A DNA stretch of 64,000 nt from Neocallimastix lanati (nom. inval.) (GCA_016946835.1 JACVTC010000002.1:2437001-2501000), one strand, 5' to 3'; shown: positions 47,261-59,387, numbered from the stretch's first letter. Numbers and translations: made by a program. Notes: generated by a model from the letters alone, not told the origin.

Positions 47261-47845
47261 GATGTGAGGTTCATTGCATATGAACTTTTTTCTGAATTTA
47301 TATATACACTTTATTTTGAATATTACTTTTATTTCATATGACTATTCTAAATAAATTATCTTCAAATTGGACAAATAATAATATTTTTTTTTTAATTCTA
47401 TGTTATTTTTTATTAAAAAATATTAATGTAATCAATAAATGAATAAATAAGAATAAATAAATAAAGTTAAAGTTCGTAATGCATCTATATATATATATAT
47501 ATAATAAATTAAATATATTATATATATTTTATATTTCAAATAAATTTTATATATGATGTAGTAGAAGATATATATATATATATATATATATTATTCTTGG
47601 TTATTCACTAACTAATCACAAATTCAGGCTCGAATTATTATAAAAGAATTAAAATATAATTTATTTTCGATGTTTATTGATTTTTCTTTTTACACCAATG
47701 AATTTTTAATTTTCTAATGTAAATAAAAAAAATATCATTTATAATTTTTTTATTTAATAATATTACTATCAATTTAAATTTGATATTCACATATATGAAA
47801 TTAAAATAAATATTTGTAATAATTATTGAGATCATTATTTACATT

Positions 47846-48020
47846 AGAGATATGCATAAGTAGGTGGATTAAAAGAATTTAGTCTATAGATATCATAGGT
47901 TGGATTTGGACTGAAACATTTATATGATGTTGGGTCATTTGCTTATTTGGGAGTATAGTTAGTAGAAAGAGTACTCTTTATAATATTTAACTCTTGAAGA
48001 GTTTTTGTACTACCTTGATA

Positions 48021-48053
<33 letters not shown>

Positions 48054-48800
48054 GTTACTGCTGTTGTTGTTGTTATTGTTGTTGTTATTGTTGTTGGAAT
48101 CTTAAGAACTAAATATTATGAATATAAATATTTTTATATTAATATATATTTTATATTTTATGTAATTAATATATTTATATTTAAAAAAAATGACTTTTAT
48201 AATTTACATCATGTCATATATTAATAAAAATTTGAAAAGAATAAAGAATTTTTTACTACCTGAATTGAAACTAGATTCACACTAAGTTTTTCCATTGAAA
48301 AGCTTCGTATGATTGAGTTAGGTATCTATCATTTTTAACAATCATACTGATGTTAAGACCATTTAAATTTGTACATAATTTTGATTTACAAAAACTCATT
48401 CTTCTGTATAAGATATCTTTATCTTGATTAAAGAAATTAATGTTAACATTCTAAAATTGTGAATAGTTTTCGTTTATAACAAAATCAAAATAATATGAAA
48501 CTTTCATTAATCATAAATAAAGCATTCTTTAAGATAATGAAAATACCTAATTTATGGAAAGTTTTTCCTAACCAATTTTACAAACTTGATGGTATCAGAT
48601 ATAGTAATAGGGTCTTTCCAAAAATTTTTTATACTTTTTCCTGTAGCTAACTATCTAAATTATCAACATCAATATAACATCACAATTTATACTGACAGAG
48701 ATTTTTATATGTTCTTTAATTAAAGGTTTAAGCCTTTCCTAGGAAATATCAAGCCAATTTTCTTTTTCCAAATCATACTTATTTCTAATTAAATCATCAA
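47846..48800 (-). pseudogene. Decayed reverse-strand gene, unrecognised
   Basis: Coding-like pieces on the reverse strand in order: around 48795-48660 (DDLIRNKYDLEKENWLDIS, then ERLKPLIKEHIKISV), around 48620-48530 (KDPITISDTIKFVKL-like), around 48470-48260 (NINFFNQDKDILYRRMSFC, then NDRYLTQSYEAFQWKNL), and 48090-47846 (an Asn tract, GSTKTLQELNIIKSTL, one in-frame TAA, then CFSPNPTYDIYRLNSFN ending at PPTYAYL). Stops and frame changes lie between pieces. I cannot name the family. Confidence 0.4.
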
Positions 48801-48825
48801 CTTTATTCTTATTAATATCATAATA

Positions 48826-49165
48826 AATAATAAATAATAAATAATAAATAATAAAATAATAAATAATAAATAATAAATAATAAATAATAAATAATAAATA
48901 ATAAATAATAAATAATAAATAATAAATAATAAATAATAAATAATAAATAATAAATAATAAATAATAAATAATAAATAATAAATAATAAATAATAAATAAT
49001 AAATAATAAATAATAAATAATAAATAATAAATAATAAATAATAAATAATAAATAATAAATAATAAATAATAAATAAAAAATAATTTATAATAAATAATAA
49101 ATACTAAATACTAAATACTAAATACTAAATAATAAATACTAAATAATAAATAATAAATAATAAAT
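48826..49165. repeat. Microsatellite of unit AAATAAT with AAATACT variants
   Basis: About 340 bp, same 7-bp unit as at 9924-10187, changing to AAATACT near 49095-49145. Confidence 0.92.
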
Positions 49166-49347
49166 AAAAAATAATAAATAGAAGAAATAGAAAATATTAT
49201 TTATAATTTTTTATTTGAACAAATAAAGAATTCCAATTAAAATAATATAATACACCAATATTAAAATCAATTTATTAATTAAAAAATTGTGGATTTCAAT
49301 AAATTATTTTTAAAGTAGAAAAAAAATATATATATATTTATTTTAAT

Positions 49348-50733
49348 ATGATTACTGAAGAGGAACTTATCGAATATATTAAAAATAAACAGGTAAAAGA
49401 ATTAAGTATTTACTTTAAAGAAAATAATATAATTTCTGAAAATTTTGATAATTTTAATAAAATTCTTTTATATTTTATTAAAAATGATTCATCAATTGAA
49501 TATATTAAATTTATAATTAATAGACAAAAAAATAAAGAAAATATAGAAGCTCTTTTTCAAACAATTCAATATAATAAATTTAAAAAAGCAAAATTACTTA
49601 TAAAGAATGGGGCGAATATCAATGGGTTAATTAATATTGATAAAAATAATTACTATAATATTATTGAATATTTACTTGATTATAATTATTTGGATTTAAA
49701 AAACATAAAATTTATAATAAAAAATAATTTCAATGGAAGTATAATTAATAGTAAATTAATATGTAATTTGATTAAAGATGAACGAAACGATATTTTAAAA
49801 TTAATTCTTCAAAATAACTATTTTTCAGATGAATTTATTAATAATATTATTTTGAGAGAATTTCTTATTAAAAGATTTAAAAATAGAAATCCATTATCTT
49901 CAAAGGAATTAAAACAATTATTATTAAATAGAGAATTACAATTTAGGATTGACATTAATGAAAAGGAGAAATATGGCAATTATCCATTATTACAAGCAAT
50001 AAATTATAATAATTTAGAAAATGTAGAATTATTAATGAATTACGCAGATAAACATGGAATTGTTTTAACCATAAATGATAAAGATGAAGACGACTATTTT
50101 CCATTACTACAATCAATTAGAACAAACAGTTGGGGAAATATAAACATAATTAGAGCATTAATTGAATATGCAAATAGACACAATATCATCTTAAATGTAA
50201 ATGAAAAAGACCTAAGGGGAAATTTTTGTTTATTACAAGCTATAGCAAATAATAATATAGAAATTGTTAATTTATTATTAGAATATTCAAATAGTCATAA
50301 TATTGTTTTAAATATTAAGGAAAAAGATAATAATGGTAATTATCCTTTACTACAAGCATTGGATACTGTAGATGGAGTAAATACAGATATAATTAATTTG
50401 TTAATAAGTTATGCTAATGACCATCAAATTATTTTAAATATAAATGAAAAAAATAGCCAAGGAAATTATCCAGTACTTCAATCCGTTTATAAAAATAATA
50501 GTCATGCAACAAAACAGTTAATGAAATATGCTAAAAAAAAAAAATTTGTTTTAAATATAAATGAGGTTGATAATGAAGGTTATTATCCTTTATATTTTGC
50601 AGTTAAATATAAAAATATTAAATTAATTAAAATGTTATTTAAATATGCAAAATATTATAATATTACATTAAAAATGGATGAAAAACTCAGTAATAAAAGT
50701 GATTGTCAATTAATTTCATCATTGGACATATAG
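49348..50733 (+). CDS. Ankyrin-repeat-type protein
   Basis: 461 codons, single exon, ATG at 49348. No signal peptide. The N-terminal half has helical repeat-like segments including KKAKLLIKNGANINGL (about 89-104), a typical ankyrin end. From about residue 205 five or six regular units of 30-38 residues follow, each with N(E/D)K(D/E)..GNYPLLQAI and a second helix such as VNLLLEYSNSHNIVL. Each is an ankyrin repeat in which GxTPLHxA has become GNYPLLQA, with an extended loop rich in Asn/His. Likely an intracellular protein-binding protein. Such repeats are common in anaerobic fungi; partner unknown. Confidence 0.82.
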   Translation: MITEEELIEYIKNKQVKELSIYFKENNIISENFDNFNKILLYFIKNDSSIEYIKFIINRQKNKENIEALFQTIQYNKFKKAKLLIKNGANINGLINIDKNNYYNIIEYLLDYNYLDLKNIKFIIKNNFNGSIINSKLICNLIKDERNDILKLILQNNYFSDEFINNIILREFLIKRFKNRNPLSSKELKQLLLNRELQFRIDINEKEKYGNYPLLQAINYNNLENVELLMNYADKHGIVLTINDKDEDDYFPLLQSIRTNSWGNINIIRALIEYANRHNIILNVNEKDLRGNFCLLQAIANNNIEIVNLLLEYSNSHNIVLNIKEKDNNGNYPLLQALDTVDGVNTDIINLLISYANDHQIILNINEKNSQGNYPVLQSVYKNNSHATKQLMKYAKKKKFVLNINEVDNEGYYPLYFAVKYKNIKLIKMLFKYAKYYNITLKMDEKLSNKSDCQLISSLDI

Positions 50734-51087
50734 AGATATTTAATTACAAAGAATAGTAATTTATTCATAATAACTTTTTCAAAAAAATTAAAAAAAAAAA
50801 AAAATATAAAATTTATATATATAAATTTTATTTTTATTTATATTATTAAAATTTTGCTAAAATAAATTAAAATTATTGTATAATAAAAAGAAACATATAT
50901 ATTTTGTATATAAAAATTGACAATTTTAATTAAAAATATTTATCAACATATAATAATTAAAAAAAATAAGAAATATGTAAAATAAAAACAGAGTTTAATT
51001 ATCAAAAAATAAAATTAAAAATTTAAATATATAAACATTTTAATAAAATCGTATTTAAACATTATAATTTTATTTATTTAAAAGTTT
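50734..51087. other. AT-rich spacer
   Basis: No gene or distinctive element seen. Confidence 0.6.
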
Positions 51088-51102
51088 TTTCGTAAAAATT
51101 AA

Positions 51103-51134
<32 letters not shown>

Positions 51135-51389
51135 TTATAATTTATATATATTTAATTTATTTAATAATTAAATTATTTACCCAAAAAAAATTTTATTTTT
51201 TTTTTATTAATCTTAAATATTCAAATTATTCTATTTTTCATTGTTAAATTATAATTAAAAAAATGTAAAAAAAAAAAATTTTTTTGTATAGATCATTAAT
51301 TATTACTATAATTTATTATTGCTTAACACTTACTACTTAACACTTAATAAATACTATAAATATTATATATTTTCGTAAAAATTAATAAA

Positions 51390-51433
<44 letters not shown>

Positions 51434-51659
51434 TTTATATATTTAATTTATTTAATAATTAAATTATTTACCCAAAAAAAATTTTATTTTTTTTTTATTA
51501 ATCTTAAATATTCAAATTATTCTATTTTTCATTGTTAAATTATAATTAAAAAAATGTAAAAAAAAAAAATTTTTTTGTATAGATTATTAATTATTACTAT
51601 AATTTATTATTGCTTAACACTTACTACTTAACACTTAATAAATACTTTAAAAATTATAT
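51088..51659. repeat. Tandem duplication, two copies of about 283 bp
   Basis: The segment starting TTTCGTAAAAATTAATAAAA at about 51088 recurs at about 51371 and the copies run in parallel to about 51370 and 51659, each ending near CTTAACACTTACTACTTAAC. Differences are few: (TA)n length, single bases such as GATCATTAA versus GATTATTAA. A recent local duplication just upstream of the GH5 relic. Confidence 0.88.
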
Positions 51660-51686
51660 AAAGTTTTTATTAATTTAATTATTTGG

Positions 51687-52039
51687 ATGAAGAAGACTCC
51701 GGGATCAAGATTCAATACTTATTTCACTGAAATAGGGAAAGTATTGGATCGTTGTTTAGAACGTATCAAAGAAGGATTTATTAATAATAATGAACCTATT
51801 ATTCATGGAGAATTCGGATCCCAAAATTGTAATAGCACATCTGAATGTGTTAAATATTATGCTAGACAAGCTTTGGTAATGAGAATATTTCAATTATGAT
51901 AGGACAATGGTAAATTTGAAGGAGAACATAATTAACGCTTTGGACTTAATGATTGTATAAATTAAAAATTTTCATATCAAAATATTGTTGCAGTCATCCA
52001 ACAAAGAGGAGAATTAGATGTTAATTTTAATGTTGAATA
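51687..52039 (+). pseudogene. C-terminal fragment of a GH5 cellulase
   Basis: The 70-codon piece reads FNTYFTEIGKVLDR, then EPIIHGEFGSQN (the GEFG box holding the GH5 nucleophile Glu), then a conserved-looking helix. Where the family has Trp-Trp-Asp-Asn-Gly, the sequence has TGA-TAG-GAC-AAT-GGT, consistent with two G-to-A changes of TGG. After this, KFEGEHN, a stop, RFGLND, and, one frame change later, QNIVAVIQQRGELDVN continue the family's C-terminus to about 52039. The catalytic N-terminal two thirds are absent. Anaerobic-fungal GH5 enzymes are usually cellulosomal; no dockerin remains. Confidence 0.8.
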
Positions 52040-53500
52040 AAAAAATATAATAATAATTTATATATATTTAAATATATATATTATATTCATTTAATTATAT
52101 ATACATTTATATTCGTTCGTATAATAATTTATAAATAAAGATCAAATCTTCCTTCATTTTAATATGTAGAAGATAAATAAATTACTTAGATTTAAATTTA
52201 TGCTTTTTTTTTATTAATTTCTTCTAATGTATCTCTTATTTAAAATTTTATTGTAATCAATGTTTTTTTTTTTTTTTTTTTTTAAATAAAAGAGTTAAAA
52301 ATAAAATTTAGATAATTTATATTAATATTTTCATTTTCTTTTTTTCTTATAAAAAAGATCATAAAAAATATATAAATATATCAAAACAAAATAAAATCTA
52401 TTTTTATATAGTTTAATATATATATTGTAGTCGTTACAATCAGTTTGAGATTTTATGGAGTCTTGCATAGGCAAAGACGATAAAGAAAAACACAACTTGA
52501 TCATGGATTATGAATGATGACATTGACATTGTTTTTGATAAGAGTATTAACATCTATTCATTTTTATTTATTATTTTTAACAATAATAAAATTAATTATA
52601 TTTTAAAGTTTCGGAAGTAAAAAAAAAAAACGTTTTAATGAAATAATTATATTATTTAAGATAAAGTATCAATTTTAAAAAATATAAAATTAAGTTTTAA
52701 TTATTTTATATAAAAATTAATTTTAGTATTGAATTGAATAAAATATATATATATTAATTTTTGTTTTCTAAAAAAAAAAAAAAATTAATAAAAAAAAAAA
52801 AAAGATTATAGAATATTAAATTCTAAAATTAAAACTTTAATATATATATTTAAAGATTTTCAGGTATTAAAGTAATTAAAGTTTTTTTTGAATAAAAAAT
52901 ATAAAATTTATTTTAATAATAAATAATAAAGTAGAAATTTATACATTAATTATTTACAATATTTTTTTTTTTTTTTTATAAATATGTAAGGTAAAAAGAA
53001 TAAATAATACGAGAAAAATAATTATAGATTTTTTTATATCGTTTTTAATTTTTTTAAATACTTAACAGATTAATGTTAATGATTCATTCATTTATTAATA
53101 TTTTAATATTAATATAGAAAAAAAGATAAAAAAAAAAAAAAAATTATAAAATATATACCTAAAAAAACATTTTTCAAAATATAAATCCGAAATTGATAAT
53201 TATAAATAAATTACTTCATTAATAATACTAATTATTGAATATTCATATTTATTGTATATATATATATATACCATAAATTTTTTATTTTTAAGAAAAAAAA
53301 AAAAAAAAAGAAGTCCTATTAATATGTTTTTAATTAGACGAGTTATAATTTAGTATTGAATAAAATAAACTAATAGTTAAATAATTTAAAACCGATAATA
53401 GCATATTTAAATTATAATTTCAAGTATGTTAATATTTCATAACTAATAGATAAATAATTATATAAAGATATATATACATTCATAATAATTAAAAAAAAAT
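52040..53500. other. AT-rich intergenic, no gene
   Basis: Homopolymers and (TA)n. A 110-bp stretch of more mixed composition at about 52425-52535 has no coding frame. The last part is the 5' flank of the lipase gene. Confidence 0.6.
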
Positions 53501-56500
53501 ATGAGTGATCTTAATAACGTAAAAATTATAATAAATGAAAATGAAAATAATATTATAAATGATAATGATAATCAAAATGGTAATAATGACGAAGTTGATA
53601 ATTGCAAATATGAAAATAAAGAGCAATTAAACAGTAGTAATAATAATGAAAATAATTGCAATAATTATAATGAAAATGATGAGAAATGTGATATTAAAAG
53701 TGAAAATACTGAAAAAAATAATTGTAAAACTTATAATAAGAAAAACAAAAATAATAAAACAATAAGTGTACTTGTAAGACAATCAGATGAAATTCAGAAA
53801 ACCTATAAACCAAGTATTTTTGAAGATGTGATAAATGGTCCACGTGGTCCTGATGTACGTTTACATCGGCATAGTGTAGTAATAGGTTTATTGAAATTGT
53901 TACTCATTCTTTATTTTACTGCAGGTATAATATTACTATCGGTAGTTTCTCTATGTATTACCATTAATGTTGGTTATGTTTGTGTTCAAATTGATGATAC
54001 TAATTCTCTGATACAAATGATATTTTTTGTTTTCTATTTCAATGCTTTATATTCGATTATATATTCATGTTGGAAGACCTATTTAAGGTTAATTAAAACA
54101 ATTATTAATTCAAATTTTGGATCTTCAATAAACGATTTGTTTATTAAAAGAATTCTTGGATATTATGTAACTATAAAAATTGTAAATATAACAATGCCAA
54201 AACAATACAAGGATCATCCCAAAGATTGGTATGAAAAATTAAACTTAATAGTATTTTGCATATTCATGTTTATTATTTTACTTCCATTTCCAATTGTTGC
54301 TTTTATTTTTGGTTATTGGGAGATTACAGGTATTATATGTATTCTTTTCGTTGGAGGAGGAGCATTATCTATTATAGGATTAAATGCTTTTTCACGATTA
54401 ATTCTATTTATCAAACTTTTCAGTCGATTAGACGAGTTCTATTATAATGCCCCATTTTATGTTGATTTGGATGAACGTGCTGAAAATCAAACCAGTTATC
54501 TTAGGCTAGTTTATTGTACCAGTAATGGTTTATATGGGGGTTGTAATCTTTTTGACTATATCTTAAAACTTTTAATTATTATGTGTGCCCAAATTTCAGT
54601 GTCAGCATTTTTTTTTGGATCCTTTGATCCCAGTGTAATTAAAGTTGGTATTTCTTTTGGATTACTTATAATTATGTTACCAATTCTTTTTAGAAAGAAA
54701 ATATGTACAATATTCCAAAAATTGAGTGTTAAGTTACATTTACTTTCCGAAAATAAAATAAAAGTAAATAAAACAAAAGATAATGATAAAATAAATGCAA
54801 AAATGGAAGCAACCCATAATCAGTATTTAAATAATAAAAGAAATACAATTATTATGAATAATAATAGAAAAAGTATGAATTTATCGGGGACTTATCTTGA
54901 TTTTAATAATTTAAATTTAAATGAAGGATCAGGATCTTTAAGATGCAAAACTATAAAAAGTAAAAATCAGAATAACTATTTATCTCTGAAGAAAAATATT
55001 ATTTATGAAAACAATGGTAATAATAGTGAAAATGATAAAAATGATAATGGTAATAATAGTAACGATAATGATAATAATAATATTAATGAAAAAAGCAATA
55101 ATAATTATGATGGCCTAAATAATAATGATGATAATAGTATAAATTATAATTCAATTAGAATGAATAGTAATAATGAAATACATATATACAATAATCAAAT
55201 AGATAATATTTCGTATCAACAAAATAGTTTATATTTCAACAATGAACAAACTGAATCCTTACTAAGTATGAATGAAGAAGAAAGCAAGAACAATTTTAAT
55301 TTTTATAATTTATTAAATTCCAAAAATCCATATTTTCATCATAAAGTTCTATTAACATGGAACATTGGAATTCTTACATCTTGGAAAGGTTGCTTAACTA
55401 TTTTCATATTAAGATTAATTAAATTTATAGTGGGAATTAGTTTTATGGCTGTTTTAAATTATTTCCGTTATTCAGAAAGTTCAGATTCTGATGAAACTAA
55501 ACAGAGTCTTTACATTGATATTATTTCACATATGATATTTGTTATTATTTTATTACTACAAGATGTTGTATTTTTAATTCCAGCCAGTACTGAAATTATA
55601 TCAATGAAAACAAGAAGGTATTTCTTGAGTATTCTATTAGTAGTGGAATTAATTCTTATAACTGTTATGAGAGTTGCTATTATTAACAATTATATTCCTA
55701 TGGCTTTTATTTTAATTGCTTATGCCAATTTTATTGTTCACCCTGATCCTCGATACAGTTGGGATGATGAAGAAACCGAAAGAAAGACATTATTTGATAT
55801 TTTTAATCCAGAAGTAGATCTTCGTTCTGAAATTTCATATAAACATTACGGAAAGACAAAAGGATTATTTGTCAAAAATTCTAGAAAGACTTTCTCATTT
55901 TTATATCGCAAATATTCTACTGACAAAAGTAATAAAATAAATGAGAGAATACACAACAGCATTAGTAGTAATAGTACTAACAATAATACTATTGTTAATA
56001 ATTCTTTTAATTATAATCAATATCTTAGTAGATTTTCAAAAGATAATTCATTAAAGTGTAAAAGCAGTAATAAAAAAAGAATAAAAGCAAGGGATAAATT
56101 GGAAAGAGTAGTAAAAAGTATAAGAAAGGAAATGCAATATAAACGTAACACACGTGCTTGTCATAATAGTGCTATTATTTTAATGGTACTTTCACTTGTT
56201 CTTATTTTATCATTTATTGTAAGTATTAAGTTCTCTGATAAAGGCAAAAAAAGCAGTTATACTATTGAAGACTTAACAGATGATGAAGGTGAATTGACGA
56301 AACAAAAACCTGCAATATGCCAATGGCGAGCTGATGGAATTTCAATTAATGAATTTTGTGCTTTATCTTATGCAGCGTATTATCGAAATGTTGAAGATGC
56401 TACTCATTCCTGGGAATTTGGTAGACCAAAATCTTCAATAAATAACTTTATTGTTGATAATAATAACCTTAACTCTACAACAGGTGTTCATTATATTGAT

Positions 56501-57145
56501 TTCATTAATAAAGAGAGTAATGTTTTAGTAGTGGCAATTAGAGGGACCTTAACTATGGAGGATATGTTCCAAGACTGCTATATATGGAGTGCGTCTGCAT
56601 TACTACAGGTCTCTGGATATTTCGGAACATTTATTAACTTTTGGCCAAGAGAAACAATTGCATCATTAGTAAATTTCATAGTTAAACAGTTCACTAATCT
56701 AAGACTATTATATTGGATAGATGTAGAAAAGCATATAAAGGAATTACAAATGAATACAAATTATACACTTTATCTTACAGGTCATTCTTTAGGAGGAGGT
56801 GTCGCTGGTGTTATTGCATCCCATTTAAATATTCCAGCAATTACCTTTTCTTCACCTGGCTTAGGATATTCATATAAAACATATGATATTCAGTTAAAAA
56901 AATTAATAAAAAATTTTGTTAATATAATTCCTATGTCTGATCCAATTCCAAAATTAGATTCTCAAGTGGGAGAGATTCAATATATAGAATGTAAGACAGG
57001 ACATCCATTTGCATGTCATCGTATTATGAATACTTTAGATACTTTAAATAATTTATGCAGTGAAAATTCAGTATATCGTTATTGGGATAATCAAGTTGAA
57101 AAAGTTATTGATGGAGTACCTGTTAATTATGAACTTCATCCTTAA
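53501..57145 (+). CDS. Multi-spanning membrane protein with class-3 lipase domain
   Basis: 1214 codons, single exon. An Asn/Glu-rich hydrophilic N-terminus (1-95) is followed by several hydrophobic segments (about 125-300 and 350-410), a long Asn/Ser/Asp-rich loop (about 415-620), more hydrophobic segments (about 630-760), a basic loop, and a single hydrophobic span near 890. The C-terminal quarter is a lipase_3 domain: LVVAIRGTLTMEDMFQDC, GHSLGGG with Ser nucleophile 1096, PMSDPIP with Asp about 1147, and CHRIMNTL with His about 1176. All triad positions are present. The layout recalls diacylglycerol-lipase-like membrane enzymes; the substrate is an inference. Intact, with poly-Asn confined to loops. 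Confidence 0.85.
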   Translation: MSDLNNVKIIINENENNIINDNDNQNGNNDEVDNCKYENKEQLNSSNNNENNCNNYNENDEKCDIKSENTEKNNCKTYNKKNKNNKTISVLVRQSDEIQKTYKPSIFEDVINGPRGPDVRLHRHSVVIGLLKLLLILYFTAGIILLSVVSLCITINVGYVCVQIDDTNSLIQMIFFVFYFNALYSIIYSCWKTYLRLIKTIINSNFGSSINDLFIKRILGYYVTIKIVNITMPKQYKDHPKDWYEKLNLIVFCIFMFIILLPFPIVAFIFGYWEITGIICILFVGGGALSIIGLNAFSRLILFIKLFSRLDEFYYNAPFYVDLDERAENQTSYLRLVYCTSNGLYGGCNLFDYILKLLIIMCAQISVSAFFFGSFDPSVIKVGISFGLLIIMLPILFRKKICTIFQKLSVKLHLLSENKIKVNKTKDNDKINAKMEATHNQYLNNKRNTIIMNNNRKSMNLSGTYLDFNNLNLNEGSGSLRCKTIKSKNQNNYLSLKKNIIYENNGNNSENDKNDNGNNSNDNDNNNINEKSNNNYDGLNNNDDNSINYNSIRMNSNNEIHIYNNQIDNISYQQNSLYFNNEQTESLLSMNEEESKNNFNFYNLLNSKNPYFHHKVLLTWNIGILTSWKGCLTIFILRLIKFIVGISFMAVLNYFRYSESSDSDETKQSLYIDIISHMIFVIILLLQDVVFLIPASTEIISMKTRRYFLSILLVVELILITVMRVAIINNYIPMAFILIAYANFIVHPDPRYSWDDEETERKTLFDIFNPEVDLRSEISYKHYGKTKGLFVKNSRKTFSFLYRKYSTDKSNKINERIHNSISSNSTNNNTIVNNSFNYNQYLSRFSKDNSLKCKSSNKKRIKARDKLERVVKSIRKEMQYKRNTRACHNSAIILMVLSLVLILSFIVSIKFSDKGKKSSYTIEDLTDDEGELTKQKPAICQWRADGISINEFCALSYAAYYRNVEDATHSWEFGRPKSSINNFIVDNNNLNSTTGVHYIDFINKESNVLVVAIRGTLTMEDMFQDCYIWSASALLQVSGYFGTFINFWPRETIASLVNFIVKQFTNLRLLYWIDVEKHIKELQMNTNYTLYLTGHSLGGGVAGVIASHLNIPAITFSSPGLGYSYKTYDIQLKKLIKNFVNIIPMSDPIPKLDSQVGEIQYIECKTGHPFACHRIMNTLDTLNNLCSENSVYRYWDNQVEKVIDGVPVNYELHP

Positions 57146-57979
57146 ACAATAAATAAATAAATTGTCAATAAATTATATATAATTTAAATGGATAAAATAA
57201 CTTAATATTTTAATTCTATTATTATTTATATATTTCTGAAAAATATATATAAAATTTAATGATAATCAAATTATCATCATATTATAATAAAATATTTATT
57301 ATACAATGTGTAATGTACAATATACAATAAAAATAAGATAAAAAAAAAAATTTTTTTTTTATTAAAATACCACAGCTAGTAAAAAAATTATTTTAATATG
57401 AAAATATTAAAAAATACGAAGTTCAACATTTTGAAAGAAATTTAACATTTTCACAAATATCATATGTAGATATAAACGAATTTTTAGTCCTTTTACTATT
57501 TGAAATTAATCAAATGTTTTATGAAATAGAATACTAAAAATTAAATATGATTATTGATAATTATAAAAAACTATTAAAGACTTTTTTATTATTAATTATA
57601 TGATATAAGTAAATATTATAAAAATTATGGTAATTAAAATTAAAATTTAATATATATATTATCATTTATTATAATTTACTAAATTATTACTATATAATAA
57701 AAAGTAAAAAATAAAAAAAAAAAAAAAAATAACTATTAAATAAATATTATACAAATTTTATTTAAATAAATTAATAAAATATTATATATAAATAAAAAAA
57801 ATTTTATTTAATTAAAAATTTTGTTTAGGAACTTGCAATATAAATATAATTTATAATTTAAAATTTAAAATTAATAATTATCTAAATAAATTATCTAAAT
57901 TACATTCTATTATATTCAAAATATAAATGAAAATTTAAAATTTGATAATCTAACAAAAAAAAAAAAAAAAATAAATATA

Positions 57980-58066
<87 letters not shown>

Positions 58067-58662
58067 ATAGATTTTATTCTTGTTTTTCCTAATTTCTATT
58101 TTTATTTTTTATGAAAGAATTTAAATATATTATATGTTTTTAGATTTTAAATTATTAAATTAAAAAAAAAAAAAAATAAAATAAAATAAAAGTAAATATT
58201 AAAATACTAAAAATTTCCAGTATTTTTCCAGTATAAAGTTTTTTTTTTTTTTTTTTTTTTATATTGACAATACTTTCAATCAAATTCTAAAAATATTTGT
58301 TAATATTTCTGATAATAATTATCAATTATTTTATATTATTTTATTAATAGAATTATTTAAGAAAATAAAAAAAAAGGACATATATGGTAAATTTATATAA
58401 AACTTTATAAAATATAAATATATATAATACTTTTAAAAATATTACTTTTGCTTTTAATATTCTTCTTTTTTTTTTTAAATATTTTAATTATTTTTTTAAT
58501 ATAAAATTAAAATTTTTATAAAAGACTATTGAATGATATTTACATGTATATAAATATGTAATAATTATTTTTAGTATATTAAATATTTTAATATCTTTAT
58601 TATATAACATAACTTCTTTATTTATTTATTTATTTATTTTAAAAAGATTGTTTTAAATATAA
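57146..58662. other. AT-rich intergenic, no gene
   Basis: Homopolymer-rich sequence separating the lipase and the reverse-strand orphan; contains the AAAT array below. Confidence 0.65.
57983..58068. repeat. (AAAT)n microsatellite
   Basis: About 21 tandem AAAT units. Confidence 0.93.
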
Positions 58663-59169
58663 TTATTGTTTATCTTGTTCAATTTTATTCATTGTAGAAT
58701 TAGTTATAAGTGCATTAATTTTACAACCATCTTTTGTTAAAAATTCGAAATATTTAGCTGTAACTTCAAAATGAGTAATTTTTTTGTTATTGTCTTTTTC
58801 ATAATAAATAATGAAATTAGTTTTTGAATATTTCTTTTCAAAATTGATTCCATATAAATTTACGGATTTAAAAATTGTTGATTCATCAATATTACATCCA
58901 TCATTAATTTTTACATTGAAAGTTATTATATACTTTTCATCATCTTCATAATCACAAATAATTTTATTTTCTTTTATATTATATTTACAATTTTTTAAAG
59001 GTCTATCACCATTTACCATTCCGATAATTTTTCCTTCATTATTATATATATAATCAGGCTTTGTAGCCATTAATGCAAAACCCCCTTCTTCTTCGATATT
59101 TATTATTGAAGGTATTTCAATTTCTCCTTTTGTAACTACCATTGTTAAAATTAAAATAAAAAATTGCAT
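58663..59169 (-). CDS. Small secreted protein, family not recognised
   Basis: 168 codons from ATG at 59169. Hydrophobic N-terminus (MQFFILILTMVVTKG) looks like a signal peptide with cleavage near residue 15-20. The mature part is acidic/Lys-rich and predicted mostly beta (alternating hydrophobics such as DYEDDEKYIITFNVKI) with four Cys (near 82, 90, 112 and 153), compatible with two disulfides. No Asn tract, no catalytic motif. Opposite strand to its neighbours. I do not recognise the family; a small extracellular or cell-surface protein is inferred only from the signal. Confidence 0.7.
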   Translation of the reverse strand: MQFFILILTMVVTKGEIEIPSIINIEEEGGFALMATKPDYIYNNEGKIIGMVNGDRPLKNCKYNIKENKIICDYEDDEKYIITFNVKINDGCNIDESTIFKSVNLYGINFEKKYSKTNFIIYYEKDNNKKITHFEVTAKYFEFLTKDGCKINALITNSTMNKIEQDKQ

Positions 59170-59387
59170 TTTAATACCACGATTTTAAAAAATTTGTTTA
59201 ATTATACTTAATTGTAATTATTTAAAATATATTTTTTATTATCTTTATAAATTATTAATAGAGTAATATTGATTTAACCATTTTATTATATTTTATTTCT
59301 TTTTTTTTTTTTGTAGTAAAATATTTTTTCTTAACTTTTAAATAAAATTAGGTATTATTAATTATAATTTATATATTTGATATTACA

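Noticed and set aside
47994-48224. 76-codon plus-strand frame starting in an ATT repeat
   Set aside because: Complement of the Asn tract of the decayed reverse-strand gene.
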